From positions 1 through 37,755 of the forward strand of contig MEPP01000002.1 of assembly GCA_001769855.1 (NCBI GenBank): 37,755 nt of DNA, given 5' to 3'. This document shows, in pieces, positions 14,308 to 24,653 of this stretch (position 1 is its first letter; each line of letters begins with the position of its first letter). The position numbers and the translations under genes are program-made. The notes under the pieces were generated by a model, which was given only the letters and a program-made list of their open reading frames with translations, was not told the origin of the DNA and did not search any database. Source of the stretch: Bdellovibrionales bacterium GWA2_49_15. GTDB lineage: Bacteria > Bdellovibrionota > Bacteriovoracia > Bacteriovoracales > Bacteriovoracaceae.

Positions 14308-15803
14308 GGCCCCCTCCGAGGAGGTTGGCGAAGGCCAAACCCGGTCTCGCGTTTAACCAGCTCAGGTTCCTCCAACATCTCAACCGCCTGCTCCCGATGG
14401 GAAGGAGGGATGACAAAGCGTTCATCGAAGCTGGCCACGGTCGAGAGCTTATAGAGGGCCTCGGCCTGCTCATGAGTAAGTTGGGCCTCTTTAAGGATCT
14501 CGCTGATTTTTGTGTCAGCAGAATCGCCAACAGTCTTCTGTCGGCGCATTAAACGCACGGCCATGAGCCGGCGCAAGCTCGCCTCCACCAGCTTGGTATT
14601 TCCGGCGGCAAAAAGTTTGGCCAGGTAGCTGATCGGTACGCGGGCGTCTTTCAAGGAGCCAAACATCTCGGTCGTTCTGTTCGGCTGATAATTTCCGTTT
14701 TCCACTTTCCCGATGACAGGCAAAAGAGGCGGAACATAAAACAACATCGGGAGCGTGCGAAACTCGGGATGCAGGGGAAGCGCAATCTGCCACTCCTTTA
14801 CAAATTTATAGATGGGCGACCGCTGGGCCGATTCGAGAAGGGCCTCAGAAATGCCACTCTCCTTGGCGGCCTCGATCACTTTGGGGTCAAAGGGATTCAA
14901 AATCATCTCACGCTGCTTTTCAACCAGCTCTTGCTCAGGCACTCGTGCCATCTCTTCAATTTTGGTGGCGTCATAGAGGAGCACGCCGATATAGCGAATT
15001 CTTCCAACGCAAGAGTGGAAGCAGGCCGGGGCCTGCCCGGTTTCCAGGCGGGGAAAACACAAGAGGCATTTCTCCGATTTGCCCGACTTCCAGTTGTAAT
15101 AGGTTTTCTTATAGGGACAGGCCGGCACACAGTGACGCCAACCGCGACAGGTCTCCTGATTCACAAGCACAATGCCATCCTCGCCGCGCTTATGGAGAGC
15201 GCCCGACGGACAGGCGGCGACACAGGCGGGATTCATGCAATGGTTACAAATCCTCGGAACGTAGAAAAACACCATCCGCTCAATCTCAAAGATGGCCTGG
15301 CGCTCACTCTCAGAAAGCGCCTCGAGGTTCGGATCATTGGAGGCATAAATGGGAGAACCGCTGAGATCATCATCCCAGTTCGGTCCGGCCTCGATATCCA
15401 TGGTTTTTCCTGTCACCATCGACACCGGCCGGGCGGTGGGCTGATCTTTGCCGGCGGGAGCATTGAAAAGATCTTCATACTTGAAGGTGAAGGGTTCGTA
15501 GTAATCATCCATGCTGGGCATGGCCGGCTGATGGAAGATATTTGTGAAGGCGCGCGCTTTACCGGTCGCCCGCAGGACGAGCTTGCCGGCGTCGTTCACC
15601 TTCCAGCCGCCTTTGTATTTGTCCTGGTCTTCCCATTTCGTCGGATAACCGGTCCCTGGCTTGGTTTCCACATTGTTCCACCACATATACTCGGCACCCG
15701 GTCGATCACTCCAGATATTTTTACAGGAAATCGAACAGGTGTGACATCCAATGCATTTATCGAGATGGAACACCGAGGATATTTGGGCACGTACCTTAAT
15801 CAT
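14304..15803 (-). CDS. narH: Respiratory nitrate reductase beta subunit (Fe-S)
   Basis: This 499-residue electron-transfer subunit carries three [4Fe-4S] and one [3Fe-4S] cluster. Ligands start at CIGCHTCSISC (C17, C20, C23, C27) and continue in CNHCMNPACVAACP, CRGWRHCVPACPY (the Trp in place of the second Cys marks the [3Fe-4S] site) and KCLLCFPRLETGQAPACFHSC. The start chosen is the ATG at 15803, preceded by GAGGAGAGAAAAA, a good SD. The frame is open further up to 15887, but that would overlap narG by 73 bp. Spacing to the narG stop is 11 bp, and the end overlaps narJ by 4 bp. Length and motifs are standard for cytoplasm-facing NarH. Confidence 0.96.
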   Translation of the reverse strand: MIKVRAQISSVFHLDKCIGCHTCSISCKNIWSDRPGAEYMWWNNVETKPGTGYPTKWEDQDKYKGGWKVNDAGKLVLRATGKARAFTNIFHQPAMPSMDDYYEPFTFKYEDLFNAPAGKDQPTARPVSMVTGKTMDIEAGPNWDDDLSGSPIYASNDPNLEALSESERQAIFEIERMVFFYVPRICNHCMNPACVAACPSGALHKRGEDGIVLVNQETCRGWRHCVPACPYKKTYYNWKSGKSEKCLLCFPRLETGQAPACFHSCVGRIRYIGVLLYDATKIEEMARVPEQELVEKQREMILNPFDPKVIEAAKESGISEALLESAQRSPIYKFVKEWQIALPLHPEFRTLPMLFYVPPLLPVIGKVENGNYQPNRTTEMFGSLKDARVPISYLAKLFAAGNTKLVEASLRRLMAVRLMRRQKTVGDSADTKISEILKEAQLTHEQAEALYKLSTVASFDERFVIPPSHREQAVEMLEEPELVKRETGFGLRQPPRRGP

Positions 15804-15814
15804 TTTTTCTCTCC

Positions 15815-18800
15815 TCACCATTGGGGTTCCCCTTTTAACTTGCGAATCCGAATATAGGTATCGCGATTGACCCCGGTGGGTCCCCAATAATTGAACGAAT
15901 AGGTAAACTGGGCATAACCGCCCACCATCAGCAGGGGCTTTAAGCGAACGCGGTTCAAACTATTGTGTCCGCCGGCACGGCGATTGTCCCTGAGTGGAGA
16001 CTTAGGCACGCCGATGGTCCGCTCGGTGGCATGATAGAGCATACAAATGCCGCGGGGAATTCTGGCGCTGACCACCGCGCGAGCAACAACCACTCCATGA
16101 TCGTTATGTGCCTCAACCCAGTCATTGTCGATCAGGTTAATGGCCAGCGCGTCCTGGTCGTTGATCCAAATGGGACTTCCTCCCCGCGATAACGTCAACA
16201 TGCGGTGGTTGTCAGAGTAAGTCGAATGGATATGCCATTTTCCGTGGGGAGTGAGATAGTTCAAAACCAGACTTTCTCCCGTCTCAGTCGTCTGCACCAG
16301 ATCGGCGACCTCACTTTGGGTCGGTCGAGGTTTGTAGGTGGGAAGCTGCTCACCGAAGGCGAGGTAGCCAGGATGATCGAGATAGAGTGACTGCCGACCA
16401 CTTAAGGTTCGCCATGGGACATTTCTTTCCACATTGAGACAGTAGGCCGAGTAGGCCCTTCCCTTGGTCACAAGCCCGGTCCAAAGCGGACTGTTGAGTA
16501 AGCGGCGGGGCTGGCTTTTGAGATCATCAAAGGTCAGTCGCGCTCCTCTCTGGTCACACAGATCAGTCAGCGAAACTCCCGTCTTGTGCTCCTCCGCCTC
16601 AAAGGCGCGGAAGCAAACTTCACCGTTCGTTTCAGGCGCCATATTAAGGATGAGATTGGCGCCATCAACGGCGTGCTCAATGGATGGATACTTATTCCCA
16701 CCCCACTCTGAAGTCGGATGAGTTTTTAACATGTCGTCATAAATGTCATCGATCGCCCAGTTGAGCCCATGCGCCCCCATCCCATCTTTGCGGGCCACCG
16801 GGCCAAAGGAGATAAAGCGTTTGTGGATATTGTGATAATCCCGCGTGACGATTTTGAACCCTGGCATGGTCTTCCCGGGAATCGCCTCGCACTCACCGTG
16901 GTACCAGCTTTTCGTTTCGGCCTGGGCCATTTCGGCCGGAGTATCATGCTGAAGTGGTGTTGCGACAAGATCCTGCACCTCGCGCGGCAGATGACTCTGG
17001 GCCAGCTCCTCCACTCTCTTGGCAATGGCCTTAAAAATATCCCAGTCGCTTTTTGATTCCCAGCACGGCGGGACCGCGGCCGACAGCGGGTGAATGTAGG
17101 AATGCATATCAGTGGTATTGAGATCATCTTTCTCGTACCAGGTGGCGGCGGGCAGGATGATATCGGAATAGAGCGCCGAGGTGTCCATGCGGAAATTCAA
17201 ATCAACCACGAGATCAATTTTCCCTTCGGGTGCTTTCTCATGCCAGACCACTTCTTTCGGGATTCCCTTCGCCGTTTCCTTGCCAATCGTATTGTTATGA
17301 GTGCCAAGATAGTGCTTGAGAAAATACTCATGCCCTTTGGCACTCGACATCAGAGCATTTCCGCGCCAGATAAACCATAGGCGAGGCCAGTTGGCTTCCG
17401 CATCCGGGTCCTCCACCGCAAAACGCAGCGACTTCTCTTTAAGGCGTTTGACCACGCCGGAAATAATCTCCTGCTCGGATTTCGCCCCGGCCTTGGTGGC
17501 GTCTTCCACAATTTTGATGGAGCTGTCATTAAACTGCGGAAAGAAAGGTAGCGAGCCGTTTCTGACCGCCTGAACTTGGGCATCCATGGTGTGAGCGTAG
17601 GAATAGGCCTTACTCTTGCTGGCCTTGGGCATGGATTCCAGAAAGTTGTCTTCATAACGCCACTGATCCGAATGAACGTAATGAAAGGACGGCGTATTCT
17701 GAAGGCGCGCTGGTTTGGCCCAGTCAAGAGCGAAGGCCAAGCTTGCCCAGGGAGCTTGCGGCGCGAGCTTTTCCTGCCCCACGTAGTGATTGAGCCCACC
17801 ACCATTTTTACCCACGCAGCCGGTGATAATGAGGGTGGTGATGGCGGAACGGTAGAGCAAATTATTGTGATACCAGTGATTGGCCCCAGCACCGATAATG
17901 ATGGAACAGCGGCCTTGGGTACTTTCCGCCGTGCTGGCCCACTCACGGGCAAACTGGATCACCGCTTTACCATCAACGCCCGTATACTTTTCCTGCCACG
18001 CCGGGGTATAGGGTGCGTTTTCATCCTCATAGTTACTCACAGCGCTTACGCCCGTCATGGGACGAGCAACGCCAAACTGGGCCATCATCAAATCAAAGGC
18101 GGTGGTGCAGGCAACTTTTTTTCCATTGATCTCAAGAAATCTCACAGGCACCGGCCGCTTCAGGGCCTTCCCGGTGGAGTGATCGGCAATGGAAACCCAG
18201 GCGACAGAAGTGTCGGGAGTTCCGAGCAACGTGAGGGCAGGATCAAAGGCCGCACCGTCGGCATCTTTTTGCTCCAGGTTCCACTTGCCTTTTTCTTTTT
18301 GCCAGCGAAATCCAAGCGTACCAACGGGCATCCTGAGCTTATGGGTTTTCTCATCCACCACCAGCAGCTTCCATTCGTCGTTTTCTACTCCCTTGAACTC
18401 GGGCAGCTCGGCGGCCCGCAGAAATTTTGCCGGCACCAGCTCGCCATCGTGCTCTTCTAATTTCACCATGAAGGGTGCATCAGAATATTTTTTCATGTAG
18501 TCGGTAAAATATGCGGTCTGCTTGTTGAAATAGTACTCGGTCAGGATGACGTGATTGACCGCCATCCAGAAAGCGCCGTCCTGACCGGCATGGGCGGGAA
18601 TCCACCAATCCGCCAGCTTCGAAACCTGGCTGAAATCGGGAGAAAAGACCACCACCTTGGCACCATTAAAACGCACTTCGTTTAAAAAATGGGCATCTGG
18701 AGTTCGAGTCATGCTGACATTTGATCCCACGATGGCAATGTATTTACTGTTGTACCAGTCGGCACTTTCGGCCACGTCCGTTTGCTCGCCCCAGACCTCG

Positions 18801-19435
18801 GGAGAGGCGGGCGGTAAGTCACAGTACCAGTCATAAAAGCTCATGCTGACGCCGCCGATTAACTGCAAAAATCTGGCACCGGCGGCATAGCTCAACATCG
18901 ACATGGCAGGAATCGGTGAAAAACCGATAATCCGATCAGGTCCATATTTTTGAATGGTATGCACGGTGGAGGCGGCGGTAATTTCCAGCGCCTCGTTCCA
19001 GCTGGCGCGACGAAGGCCACCTTTGCCTCGAGCCTCTTGGAAACTTCGACGTTTGGCCGGATCGTTCATGATACTGCTCCAGGCGCTGAGCGAATCACCG
19101 TGCTCGCTCTTGGCCGCTCGCCACAGATCGAGCAAAGCGCCGCGAACGTAAGGATATTTTACCCGCAGCGAGCTGTAGAGATACCAGGAAAAGGAAATTC
19201 CACGCTGGCATCCTCTCGGCTCGTAGGGTGGCAGCTCTTTATCCAGGGCGGGATAATCTTTCTGCTGCATCTCCCAGGTGACCAGGCCATTTTTCACGTA
19301 GATCGCCCAGGAGCAACCGCCGGTGCAGTTGACACCATGGGTACTGCGAACAACTCTATCGTGCTGCCAACGGTTGCGATAAAACTCTTCCCATTGACGT
19401 TTTTCCGGGGTGAAGAAATCTTTAATCCAGCCCAT
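15815..19435 (-). CDS. narG: Respiratory nitrate reductase alpha subunit (molybdopterin)
   Basis: This 1206-residue catalytic subunit reduces nitrate to nitrite at a bis-MGD molybdenum centre. The FS0 cluster motif is [11 protein letters not shown] with H33, C37, C41 and C76 further on. The molybdenum-ligand region reads [12 protein letters not shown] (201-212), identical in style to E. coli NarG, followed by [12 protein letters not shown] and TRTPDAHF. There is no twin-arginine signal peptide; the N-terminus has only the vestigial [15 protein letters not shown], typical of inward-facing NarG. The start codon shares one base with the stop of the cytochrome c gene (TAATG), so expression is coupled. 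Codon use is GC-richer than in the left island. Long open frames on the opposite strand here are shadows. Confidence 0.97.
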   Translation of the reverse strand: MGWIKDFFTPEKRQWEEFYRNRWQHDRVVRSTHGVNCTGGCSWAIYVKNGLVTWEMQQKDYPALDKELPPYEPRGCQRGISFSWYLYSSLRVKYPYVRGALLDLWRAAKSEHGDSLSAWSSIMNDPAKRRSFQEARGKGGLRRASWNEALEITAASTVHTIQKYGPDRIIGFSPIPAMSMLSYAAGARFLQLIGGVSMSFYDWYCDLPPASPEVWGEQTDVAESADWYNSKYIAIVGSNVSMTRTPDAHFLNEVRFNGAKVVVFSPDFSQVSKLADWWIPAHAGQDGAFWMAVNHVILTEYYFNKQTAYFTDYMKKYSDAPFMVKLEEHDGELVPAKFLRAAELPEFKGVENDEWKLLVVDEKTHKLRMPVGTLGFRWQKEKGKWNLEQKDADGAAFDPALTLLGTPDTSVAWVSIADHSTGKALKRPVPVRFLEINGKKVACTTAFDLMMAQFGVARPMTGVSAVSNYEDENAPYTPAWQEKYTGVDGKAVIQFAREWASTAESTQGRCSIIIGAGANHWYHNNLLYRSAITTLIITGCVGKNGGGLNHYVGQEKLAPQAPWASLAFALDWAKPARLQNTPSFHYVHSDQWRYEDNFLESMPKASKSKAYSYAHTMDAQVQAVRNGSLPFFPQFNDSSIKIVEDATKAGAKSEQEIISGVVKRLKEKSLRFAVEDPDAEANWPRLWFIWRGNALMSSAKGHEYFLKHYLGTHNNTIGKETAKGIPKEVVWHEKAPEGKIDLVVDLNFRMDTSALYSDIILPAATWYEKDDLNTTDMHSYIHPLSAAVPPCWESKSDWDIFKAIAKRVEELAQSHLPREVQDLVATPLQHDTPAEMAQAETKSWYHGECEAIPGKTMPGFKIVTRDYHNIHKRFISFGPVARKDGMGAHGLNWAIDDIYDDMLKTHPTSEWGGNKYPSIEHAVDGANLILNMAPETNGEVCFRAFEAEEHKTGVSLTDLCDQRGARLTFDDLKSQPRRLLNSPLWTGLVTKGRAYSAYCLNVERNVPWRTLSGRQSLYLDHPGYLAFGEQLPTYKPRPTQSEVADLVQTTETGESLVLNYLTPHGKWHIHSTYSDNHRMLTLSRGGSPIWINDQDALAINLIDNDWVEAHNDHGVVVARAVVSARIPRGICMLYHATERTIGVPKSPLRDNRRAGGHNSLNRVRLKPLLMVGGYAQFTYSFNYWGPTGVNRDTYIRIRKLKGEPQW

Positions 19436-20256
19436 TACATGACTCCTTTCTTAACCATCGGCTTGCGAACTCCGCGAAGACGCCCGGCCCAGATAAAATT
19501 GAATAAGATCATGACTGCCAGGAAAATACCCACACTCGTGAGCACAAAGCTATTGCCTGACGAATCGACGCCGTCATCAGGGGTGGTGGAAATTTTCAGC
19601 AAATAGGCGGCAAGATCATTTTGCTCCTGATCGGTCAGAGCGTGATCGCGATAGATGGGCTTCATGGTGGGAAAAGGTATCTCTTGCATGGCCTTCAGCA
19701 GGGCCGCCGGACCTAGGCGCTTGGCAGTCGGGGTGAGATCGAGAGCATAATTTCCCCCAAGAGGATTGCTGCGATCTGCGATCGCGTGACAGGCGAAACA
19801 TGCCGGGCCGCCACCTGCAAAGCGGGTGCTCCCGATAAAGAGATCACGGCCGCGAGCGATATCACCCTTGACTTCGACCGGAGCCTGCACCTCGGGAGCG
19901 GCACCTTCACTGGCCTTTGCAAGGTAAGCGACAACGGCCTCCACTTCCTCATGATTGAGTCCAACATTTGGCATCTCAGAATCGCCAAATTGCTTTTTTA
20001 ATTCCAGCGCGATCGGATCTTTGCGCTCCCTCAATTCATCAGGTTCTTCGATATAATGGATGGCCCAGTCTTGATTGCGGCGTTTGAGCAGATCGTGCAA
20101 ATCAGGCCCGACCGTCGCACCACCGCCGATGGTATGACAATCGGCACAATTATCGGTAAATAATTTCTTCCCATCGAAGGCCGCCCAGGCCTGAGAGGCC
20201 AAGACGGAATAGAATATCAGGACAAGAAAACTCGTTGTAGAGACATATCGAATCAT
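19435..20256 (-). CDS. narC: Membrane-anchored dihaem cytochrome c of the nar operon (NarC type)
   Basis: This 273-residue protein has an N-terminal signal peptide ([16 protein letters not shown], cleavage near 25), two c-haem sites, CADCH (37-41) and CFACH (153-157), and a C-terminal membrane helix (about 237-256) followed by a basic tail, so the haem domains face the periplasm. Candidate sixth ligands are M95 (DSEMPNVGL) and M198 (FPTMKP). A dihaem cytochrome c as first gene before narGHJI is known from Thermus, where NarC is needed for assembly and electron transfer of the enzyme. Its start is the ATG at 20256, with GGAGAAAGAC as SD; an upstream in-frame TTG is less likely. The operon promoter should lie in 20257-20355. 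I see no clear FNR-type box there. Confidence 0.9.
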   Translation of the reverse strand: MIRYVSTTSFLVLIFYSVLASQAWAAFDGKKLFTDNCADCHTIGGGATVGPDLHDLLKRRNQDWAIHYIEEPDELRERKDPIALELKKQFGDSEMPNVGLNHEEVEAVVAYLAKASEGAAPEVQAPVEVKGDIARGRDLFIGSTRFAGGGPACFACHAIADRSNPLGGNYALDLTPTAKRLGPAALLKAMQEIPFPTMKPIYRDHALTDQEQNDLAAYLLKISTTPDDGVDSSGNSFVLTSVGIFLAVMILFNFIWAGRLRGVRKPMVKKGVM

Positions 20257-20355
20257 GTCTTTCTCCAAGCTACAGTAGGATAAAAAGCAAGCGAATTATG
20301 ATATCTGGGGGGAAAAAAACATACAAGGGTAAATTAGCTGACAAATAATTGTTGC

Positions 20356-21165
20356 TCAGCCGGTGCCAGGTCCCTTTTTGTAAGCAAAAACATTGTGCTG
20401 CTGACACAAAATACGCATGTTGTCCTGCACCGTTTTTCCCCCAAGGCAGTAGGGCACTTTATGGTCAGCCTGAAGAAAGTGCCTGTTCTCACAACGCCGC
20501 CCATTGATCGGGCCGACATACTGGCACTGATGCCCGGCCTGTTTTAAGAGTTCCCGTCTCAGAACGACACCCGCAGTCCGAGCGGTAGGCGCTTGCCTGA
20601 CTTTTTTCTGAGGTTTTTCAACTTGAGACTGACATAATTTTTTAAGGGCGACAGCGTCTTTAGCTTCGCCGAGCTTGGCCTTGGTCGTTAACCAAAGCTG
20701 GTACGTTTCTTCGTCCATCTCAATCCTCACAACCCGTTTTTTATTTTCCAATTTAAAATATCCGCGCAACTTGGCTTCTGACTCCGCAGCGGAAGTTGGT
20801 TCTTCCTGAATCAGATTAAGCGCGGCCACACTTTGGGCGTGGGTCGCCTGGGCCTCCCGTGATACTCGCTCAAGCAGCGAGAGGTTACTCAAATTGAGAT
20901 CGCCTTTTTCCACCATGGGCCGCGCCTCGGGGGTTTTCTTGAGAAAGCGCATGGCCTCAATCCGACGCTGGGCCGAGGCCTCTTTGTATCCGAGTTCTTT
21001 GACCGCAAACAAAAAGAGGCTTCCATACCCTAGCTCCAGATAGAGCTTGCGGGCCTCGATCTCCTGAAAATGTGCCAAAACCTTAGCCAGAATTCGATTC
21101 TCTTCCTTAATCAGATTTTTGGTATTTTGCACCAGAACTTCATTCTTAAGATTTTTTAAATTCAT
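20356..21165 (-). CDS. HNH endonuclease-domain protein
   Basis: This 269-residue protein has a helical N-terminal region (1-190) and a C-terminal HNH nuclease module. C214 and C225, then LQADHKVPYCLGG (D234-H235), N249 in VQDNMRILC, C254 and H257 give the HNH pattern with a zinc knuckle. Proteins of this layout are common as multi-copy orphan genes in Bdellovibrio-like bacteria and in mobile DNA; their role is usually unknown. A perfect AGGAGG lies before the ATG. The product has no signal peptide, and the gene stands alone. It is possibly a host-derived or element-derived nuclease; no partner or immunity gene is visible. Confidence 0.85.
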   Translation of the reverse strand: MNLKNLKNEVLVQNTKNLIKEENRILAKVLAHFQEIEARKLYLELGYGSLFLFAVKELGYKEASAQRRIEAMRFLKKTPEARPMVEKGDLNLSNLSLLERVSREAQATHAQSVAALNLIQEEPTSAAESEAKLRGYFKLENKKRVVRIEMDEETYQLWLTTKAKLGEAKDAVALKKLCQSQVEKPQKKVRQAPTARTAGVVLRRELLKQAGHQCQYVGPINGRRCENRHFLQADHKVPYCLGGKTVQDNMRILCQQHNVFAYKKGPGTG

Positions 21166-21519
21166 ACAGCCTCCTGTTTTGTATTTCTATATATCACAGT
21201 TTTTTTCATGAAATTTCCCTTGCGGATTTGAGAGGTAAACCACTTGGAAAAATATTTTAATCGTTCACCCGCTCCAAGTTTTTTGCCCACGCTTAAAACT
21301 CAAACGGACGCGTTTAATTGCGTATTACATCAGATTATTTTTTATGAATGCCGCCCTCAAGTGAGGGGGTTGAACAAAAATAATTCTTACTTTTTAAAAA
21401 AAATTCTAACATCTAAATATCGTTACCCTTCGCCAAGCCAGGCTTCAGGTTGTCAACAAAACCTGTTCCGATTCCAATGGGAATGGTATTATTGCTAAAT
21501 ATTGGAGTGTAACGAAGTT
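21166..21519. other. Divergent intergenic region with small inverted repeats
   Basis: This is 354 bp of AT-rich non-coding DNA between two divergent genes. It contains the HNH gene SD next to 21166, a 6 bp inverted repeat CCCTCA-AG-TGAGGG (21354-21367) and a second one, CAGGTT/AACCTG, around 21446-21465. Neither is followed by a T run. I see no RNA gene. The repeats may be operators, but the evidence is weak. Confidence 0.4.
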
Positions 21520-22791
21520 ATGAAATTAAAAATTCTAGTCCTATGTCTGACCCTAGCTTTTTGGGGAAACTCTTCCCAGGCCGAAACGGCACAGCCGATA
21601 CCTCCTACTTCTTCGACTTCCCAATCGGATGATCCGGCATCAAAAATTGAATGTAGAAAGATCTCGGATTCTGGCCGACTTGAAATTGATTACTGGGCAA
21701 TAAGAAATGTAACAAAAAACAAAGTGCTTCTTGATTTTGGACATATCTTAAGATTCCCATGTGAAAACTATAAAGAAAAAGTATATGCGTTTAGCGAAAG
21801 TGGGGAAATTGTGCCTCTGACCTTTCGAAAAGTTATCCGCCCTAAAATAGTATTCAGAGGCGAATCAAAAGATGAAGACAGTGAACCGTGTTTTTGCACA
21901 CAAAAAAAGGCACACCTCTTTGGATTTTGTGATGTGCTCCATGGAACAAGTAATTTCGCGATTGATATTGAAAAAGCCTCATGTCGTTACGCAGGTGAAT
22001 ATTCATTTGACCCACAATTTAAACTCAAAGCCAAAACGGTTGCCATCCATATCGAAGATATTAAAAGTGCGAAATATGAACAATTCAAGTTGACTCCAAT
22101 TCGCGTAAATAATCCTGAGGGAGCAACACTTATGCAACAGAAGTTTTTCCTGCCTCCTGCTAAATGGCAAAACAAGTTCGTAAGCGGTGGCCACATCGTA
22201 TTTTCGCGCAACAATAGTAAGTGCTCTACAGATGACTGTGATCAATTTTGTTATACGAAGTCGGATAGTGAAGGTAATAAACCATCCAGTCCGAACGCTG
22301 ACATTAAGGTCTTTCAATTTTCAAACTGTTATCTCATAGCGAACAATGGTCTTGATATCATCGGCTGCGATGATAAGTTTGTTTGCGAGCTTGTTCGTCC
22401 AGATGACGGGAAAAAAATGCCGACACAAATTCAAGGGAAGCTAACACTCTCGGATAGAAGCAGAGAATTATTTATTATTTATTTCCAATATGGCCGTGAA
22501 GGCGCAGAGCACATCTTGTTTGATCCAAAATTGAATGGCATAGGCGGGGCGGTAACTAATCCAGCCAACGAATTTTGCGGAAAATATGACTTCAACTGGC
22601 TCAAGGCCCTTGGTATAAAGCCGGCCGAACTAGCACCAGCAGAACCACCAAATATGTATGCAGCTAAAGGCACAAGAATAGGGACCGGAAGCGGGAGCGG
22701 AGCAGACAAACCCTGTGAAGAACGTGACGGACATGGCGTGACACGATACTGGAGTGAATCAGAGAAAAAGTATATTGAGGAATGTTATTAG
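21520..22791 (+). CDS. Secreted protein of unknown function, cysteine-rich
   Basis: This 423-residue protein starts with a classic signal peptide (KLKILVLCLTLAFWGNSSQA, cleavage after SQA), then a Ser/Thr/Pro linker. The mature part has many cysteines (for example CFCTQKK, FGFCDV, STDDCDQFCY, NCYLIAN, GCDDKFVCELV), suggesting disulfides in the periplasm or outside. Beta-rich segments alternate with loops. The C-terminus has a small repeat-like GTGSGSGADKPCEERDGHG. I recognise no family and no catalytic motif. The frame is open to a TTG at 21502, but the ATG at 21520 starts the signal peptide; a GGAG lies 12 bp before it. It stands alone, with no operon partner. Confidence 0.75.
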   Translation: MKLKILVLCLTLAFWGNSSQAETAQPIPPTSSTSQSDDPASKIECRKISDSGRLEIDYWAIRNVTKNKVLLDFGHILRFPCENYKEKVYAFSESGEIVPLTFRKVIRPKIVFRGESKDEDSEPCFCTQKKAHLFGFCDVLHGTSNFAIDIEKASCRYAGEYSFDPQFKLKAKTVAIHIEDIKSAKYEQFKLTPIRVNNPEGATLMQQKFFLPPAKWQNKFVSGGHIVFSRNNSKCSTDDCDQFCYTKSDSEGNKPSSPNADIKVFQFSNCYLIANNGLDIIGCDDKFVCELVRPDDGKKMPTQIQGKLTLSDRSRELFIIYFQYGREGAEHILFDPKLNGIGGAVTNPANEFCGKYDFNWLKALGIKPAELAPAEPPNMYAAKGTRIGTGSGSGADKPCEERDGHGVTRYWSESEKKYIEECY

Positions 22792-22838
22792 ACACTACAG
22801 TATGGGAAGGTACGTGCCCACTTTTTGCTAAAAATCCA

Positions 22839-23687
22839 TCAGCTTGCCCCCGGCGCCCGACAAATCCCCAAATTTTTTTCCACAAATTTGAAGCCGACAT
22901 TCTGGTAAATTTTGGCGGGAATTGAATCGGGCTCCGCCACAATCACCAATTTTTTTGTTCGCTTTTCCTGCTGAACCCGCTCGATGGTTTCGATCAGAAG
23001 GGCGGTGGTCAATCCCTGATTGCGAAACTTCTCATCCATCTGGACCATTTGGAAACGTCCTACTTCTGAAGAAAAAAAGAGGCCCAGGCCCCCTACCAAT
23101 TGGCCTTCGATAAACGCTCCCATCCACCAACCGAGATTGGCCTCCAACATGGATTGATAATTTCTCATCTTCCCCAGGACAAACTTATCAGAGCAAGGAT
23201 GGCCCACCCGCTTGGGCCAAATGCTCAACGCCAGCTTCACCGCCTGATCCCATTCGCTCGATCGCAAGGGACGAAACTCGGCGGTTGTGATCCTGGGATT
23301 CCGAGGACGACCCCAGGCCACCGCCTGCTCGAGATCCAAGGCCAGCGTTAAACATTCATCAGCTTCAAATCCCTGCTGAATAAACTTAGTAAATTCCGTC
23401 CGCTCTTCCTCATTCAACTGCCCATCACAAGGGCCGTCCCAGGCCAAGGTCATATGCTGCACGCCGGGATGTTCGGCGAACTCCTGTTTGAAGAGCTGCA
23501 CCCATCTTTCCCCGTCACCACTTTTTGGGGGCGCCAAAAAATATAAAAGATTGCCCCAGTAATATGAAGGCAGATTGGGCGTGTGAATTTTATAAAACCC
23601 ATCGCGAGGCTCGACTTTTCCATTGAAACGATGAAAAATAAGTTCTGTTTGAAAAAAGGCCGACTGAATCGGCATGCTCTTGTCCAT
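22839..23687 (-). CDS. GNAT family N-acetyltransferase
   Basis: This 282-residue protein has a C-terminal GNAT fold (about 140-275). The acetyl-CoA-binding motif A is FQMVQMDEKFRNQGLTTALLIETI (a Q/R-x2-G-x-A/T pattern in FRNQGLTTAL), preceded by the LVGGLGLFF strand and followed by the KLVIVAEPDSIPAKIYQNVGFKFVEKN segment typical of the fold end. The N-terminal 130 residues look like a second, degenerate or substrate-specific GNAT-like half. The start is set at the ATG 23687 (MDKSMPIQSAFF). The frame runs on to 23870 but would then cover the divergent neighbour. Only 33 bp separate the two divergent starts, so they share a promoter region. Substrate unknown. Confidence 0.82.
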   Translation of the reverse strand: MDKSMPIQSAFFQTELIFHRFNGKVEPRDGFYKIHTPNLPSYYWGNLLYFLAPPKSGDGERWVQLFKQEFAEHPGVQHMTLAWDGPCDGQLNEEERTEFTKFIQQGFEADECLTLALDLEQAVAWGRPRNPRITTAEFRPLRSSEWDQAVKLALSIWPKRVGHPCSDKFVLGKMRNYQSMLEANLGWWMGAFIEGQLVGGLGLFFSSEVGRFQMVQMDEKFRNQGLTTALLIETIERVQQEKRTKKLVIVAEPDSIPAKIYQNVGFKFVEKNLGICRAPGAS

Positions 23688-23720
23688 GACATATTCTATC
23701 GTCCACCCAACGGAGTATCT

Positions 23721-24653
23721 ATGAAAATCCCACGTTTTTGGATAAAAATCAGACGCCAAGGTCAGTTTTCCGATGGACGAACCTTTGAGCTTTTGAAATA
23801 CGGGCACTCCGACGATTCCTTGGAACAGGCCCGCGCGAGCGCGGAAACCCTGGCAACCAAGGCAGTCCAAATATTAAGTAAAGGGGTTGGCCATCTCTCA
23901 AGAGAGGTGTTTGCTGACTACTCTCTGGCCCAGCCAATCCGGGAAGAAATTTTAAAAGAGTACACCCTGCAGAACTCCCGACTCGTGATCACCCGCAACG
24001 GCTATGGTTCAAAAGTCTTAAACACCGATAAAATTATGTTCGTCGATGTGGATTTGGCACACCACTTTTCTGGAACCGCCGCGCTTACCCGTCTCATCCA
24101 TTTTTTAAAAACTCTCCTGATGGATGATGCCCAAAAGGCCCGGGCCAAGCGAGCAGAGCGGACCAAAACACCGCTCCAAAATGGCTCCAAGCAGGAGCAA
24201 AAAATCTTCATGTACCTCGAAAGCTATTGTCAAAAAAATCCCAGCTTCGGCGCCAGAATTTATCGCACCAAAGCGGGGATTCGCCTTTTAATCACCAGCT
24301 CTTTTTTTGTTCCCGATGCCAAAGAAACCCAAGGCCTTATGAAAGAGCTGGGAGTTGATCCCATGTACGCCAAAATCTGTCGCGTGCAACAGTGTTTTCG
24401 CGCCCGCCTGACACCCAAGCCCTGGCGCTGCGGCCACAAAAGGCCGAAGATGCGCTATCCCTATGAGAATGAGGAAGCGCAGTTTTTTAAGCAATGGCTG
24501 GTCGACTATGAGAGCAAAAGTGCCAATTTTAGAACCTGCGAATACCTCGGCAGTGTGGGGAGTACCTCAACATCTTCAGATATTTCCACCTGTATTCAGA
24601 TTCACGACTCGGAGACGGGCGCCACAGGCCCACAAAGCTTAAAGCTGGCCTAG
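23721..24653 (+). CDS. Conserved protein of unknown function
   Basis: This 310-residue protein has no signal peptide or membrane helix. Recognisable conserved-looking blocks are RLVITRNGYGSKVLNTDKIMFVDVD (near 91-115), a later ARIYRTKAGIRLLITSSFF, and DPMYAKICRVQQCFRARLTPKPWRCG. I have the impression of a widespread uncharacterised family with this R-Y-T--G-R-L--T and C-FRARLTPKPWRCG pattern, but no function is known to me. The conserved Asp pair in FVDVD and the Arg/Cys/Trp cluster could form an active site. The start is the ATG at 23721 with GGAG eight bases upstream; the longer frame to 23583 would run through the divergent GNAT gene. Its end overlaps the convergent next gene by 15 bp. Confidence 0.7.
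   Translation: MKIPRFWIKIRRQGQFSDGRTFELLKYGHSDDSLEQARASAETLATKAVQILSKGVGHLSREVFADYSLAQPIREEILKEYTLQNSRLVITRNGYGSKVLNTDKIMFVDVDLAHHFSGTAALTRLIHFLKTLLMDDAQKARAKRAERTKTPLQNGSKQEQKIFMYLESYCQKNPSFGARIYRTKAGIRLLITSSFFVPDAKETQGLMKELGVDPMYAKICRVQQCFRARLTPKPWRCGHKRPKMRYPYENEEAQFFKQWLVDYESKSANFRTCEYLGSVGSTSTSSDISTCIQIHDSETGATGPQSLKLA

Noticed and set aside
14769..18460. Long open frames on the + strand opposite narG and narH (up to about 360 codons)
   Set aside because: They mirror the GC-rich codon pattern of narG/narH, have no domain pattern or SD, and lie fully inside genes with certain function.
20257..20355. FNR-type site before narC
   Set aside because: No TTGAT-N4-ATCAA-like sequence is present; only AT-rich imperfect repeats are visible.
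21354..21367. CCCTCA/TGAGGG hairpin as a terminator
   Set aside because: There is no T run on either strand after the stem, and no gene ends there.
23583..23870. Longer starts for the divergent GNAT gene (to 23870) and the unknown + strand gene (from 23583)
   Set aside because: Both would overlap each other by nearly 290 bp. The inner ATGs at 23687 and 23721 fit the protein starts, and the second has an SD.
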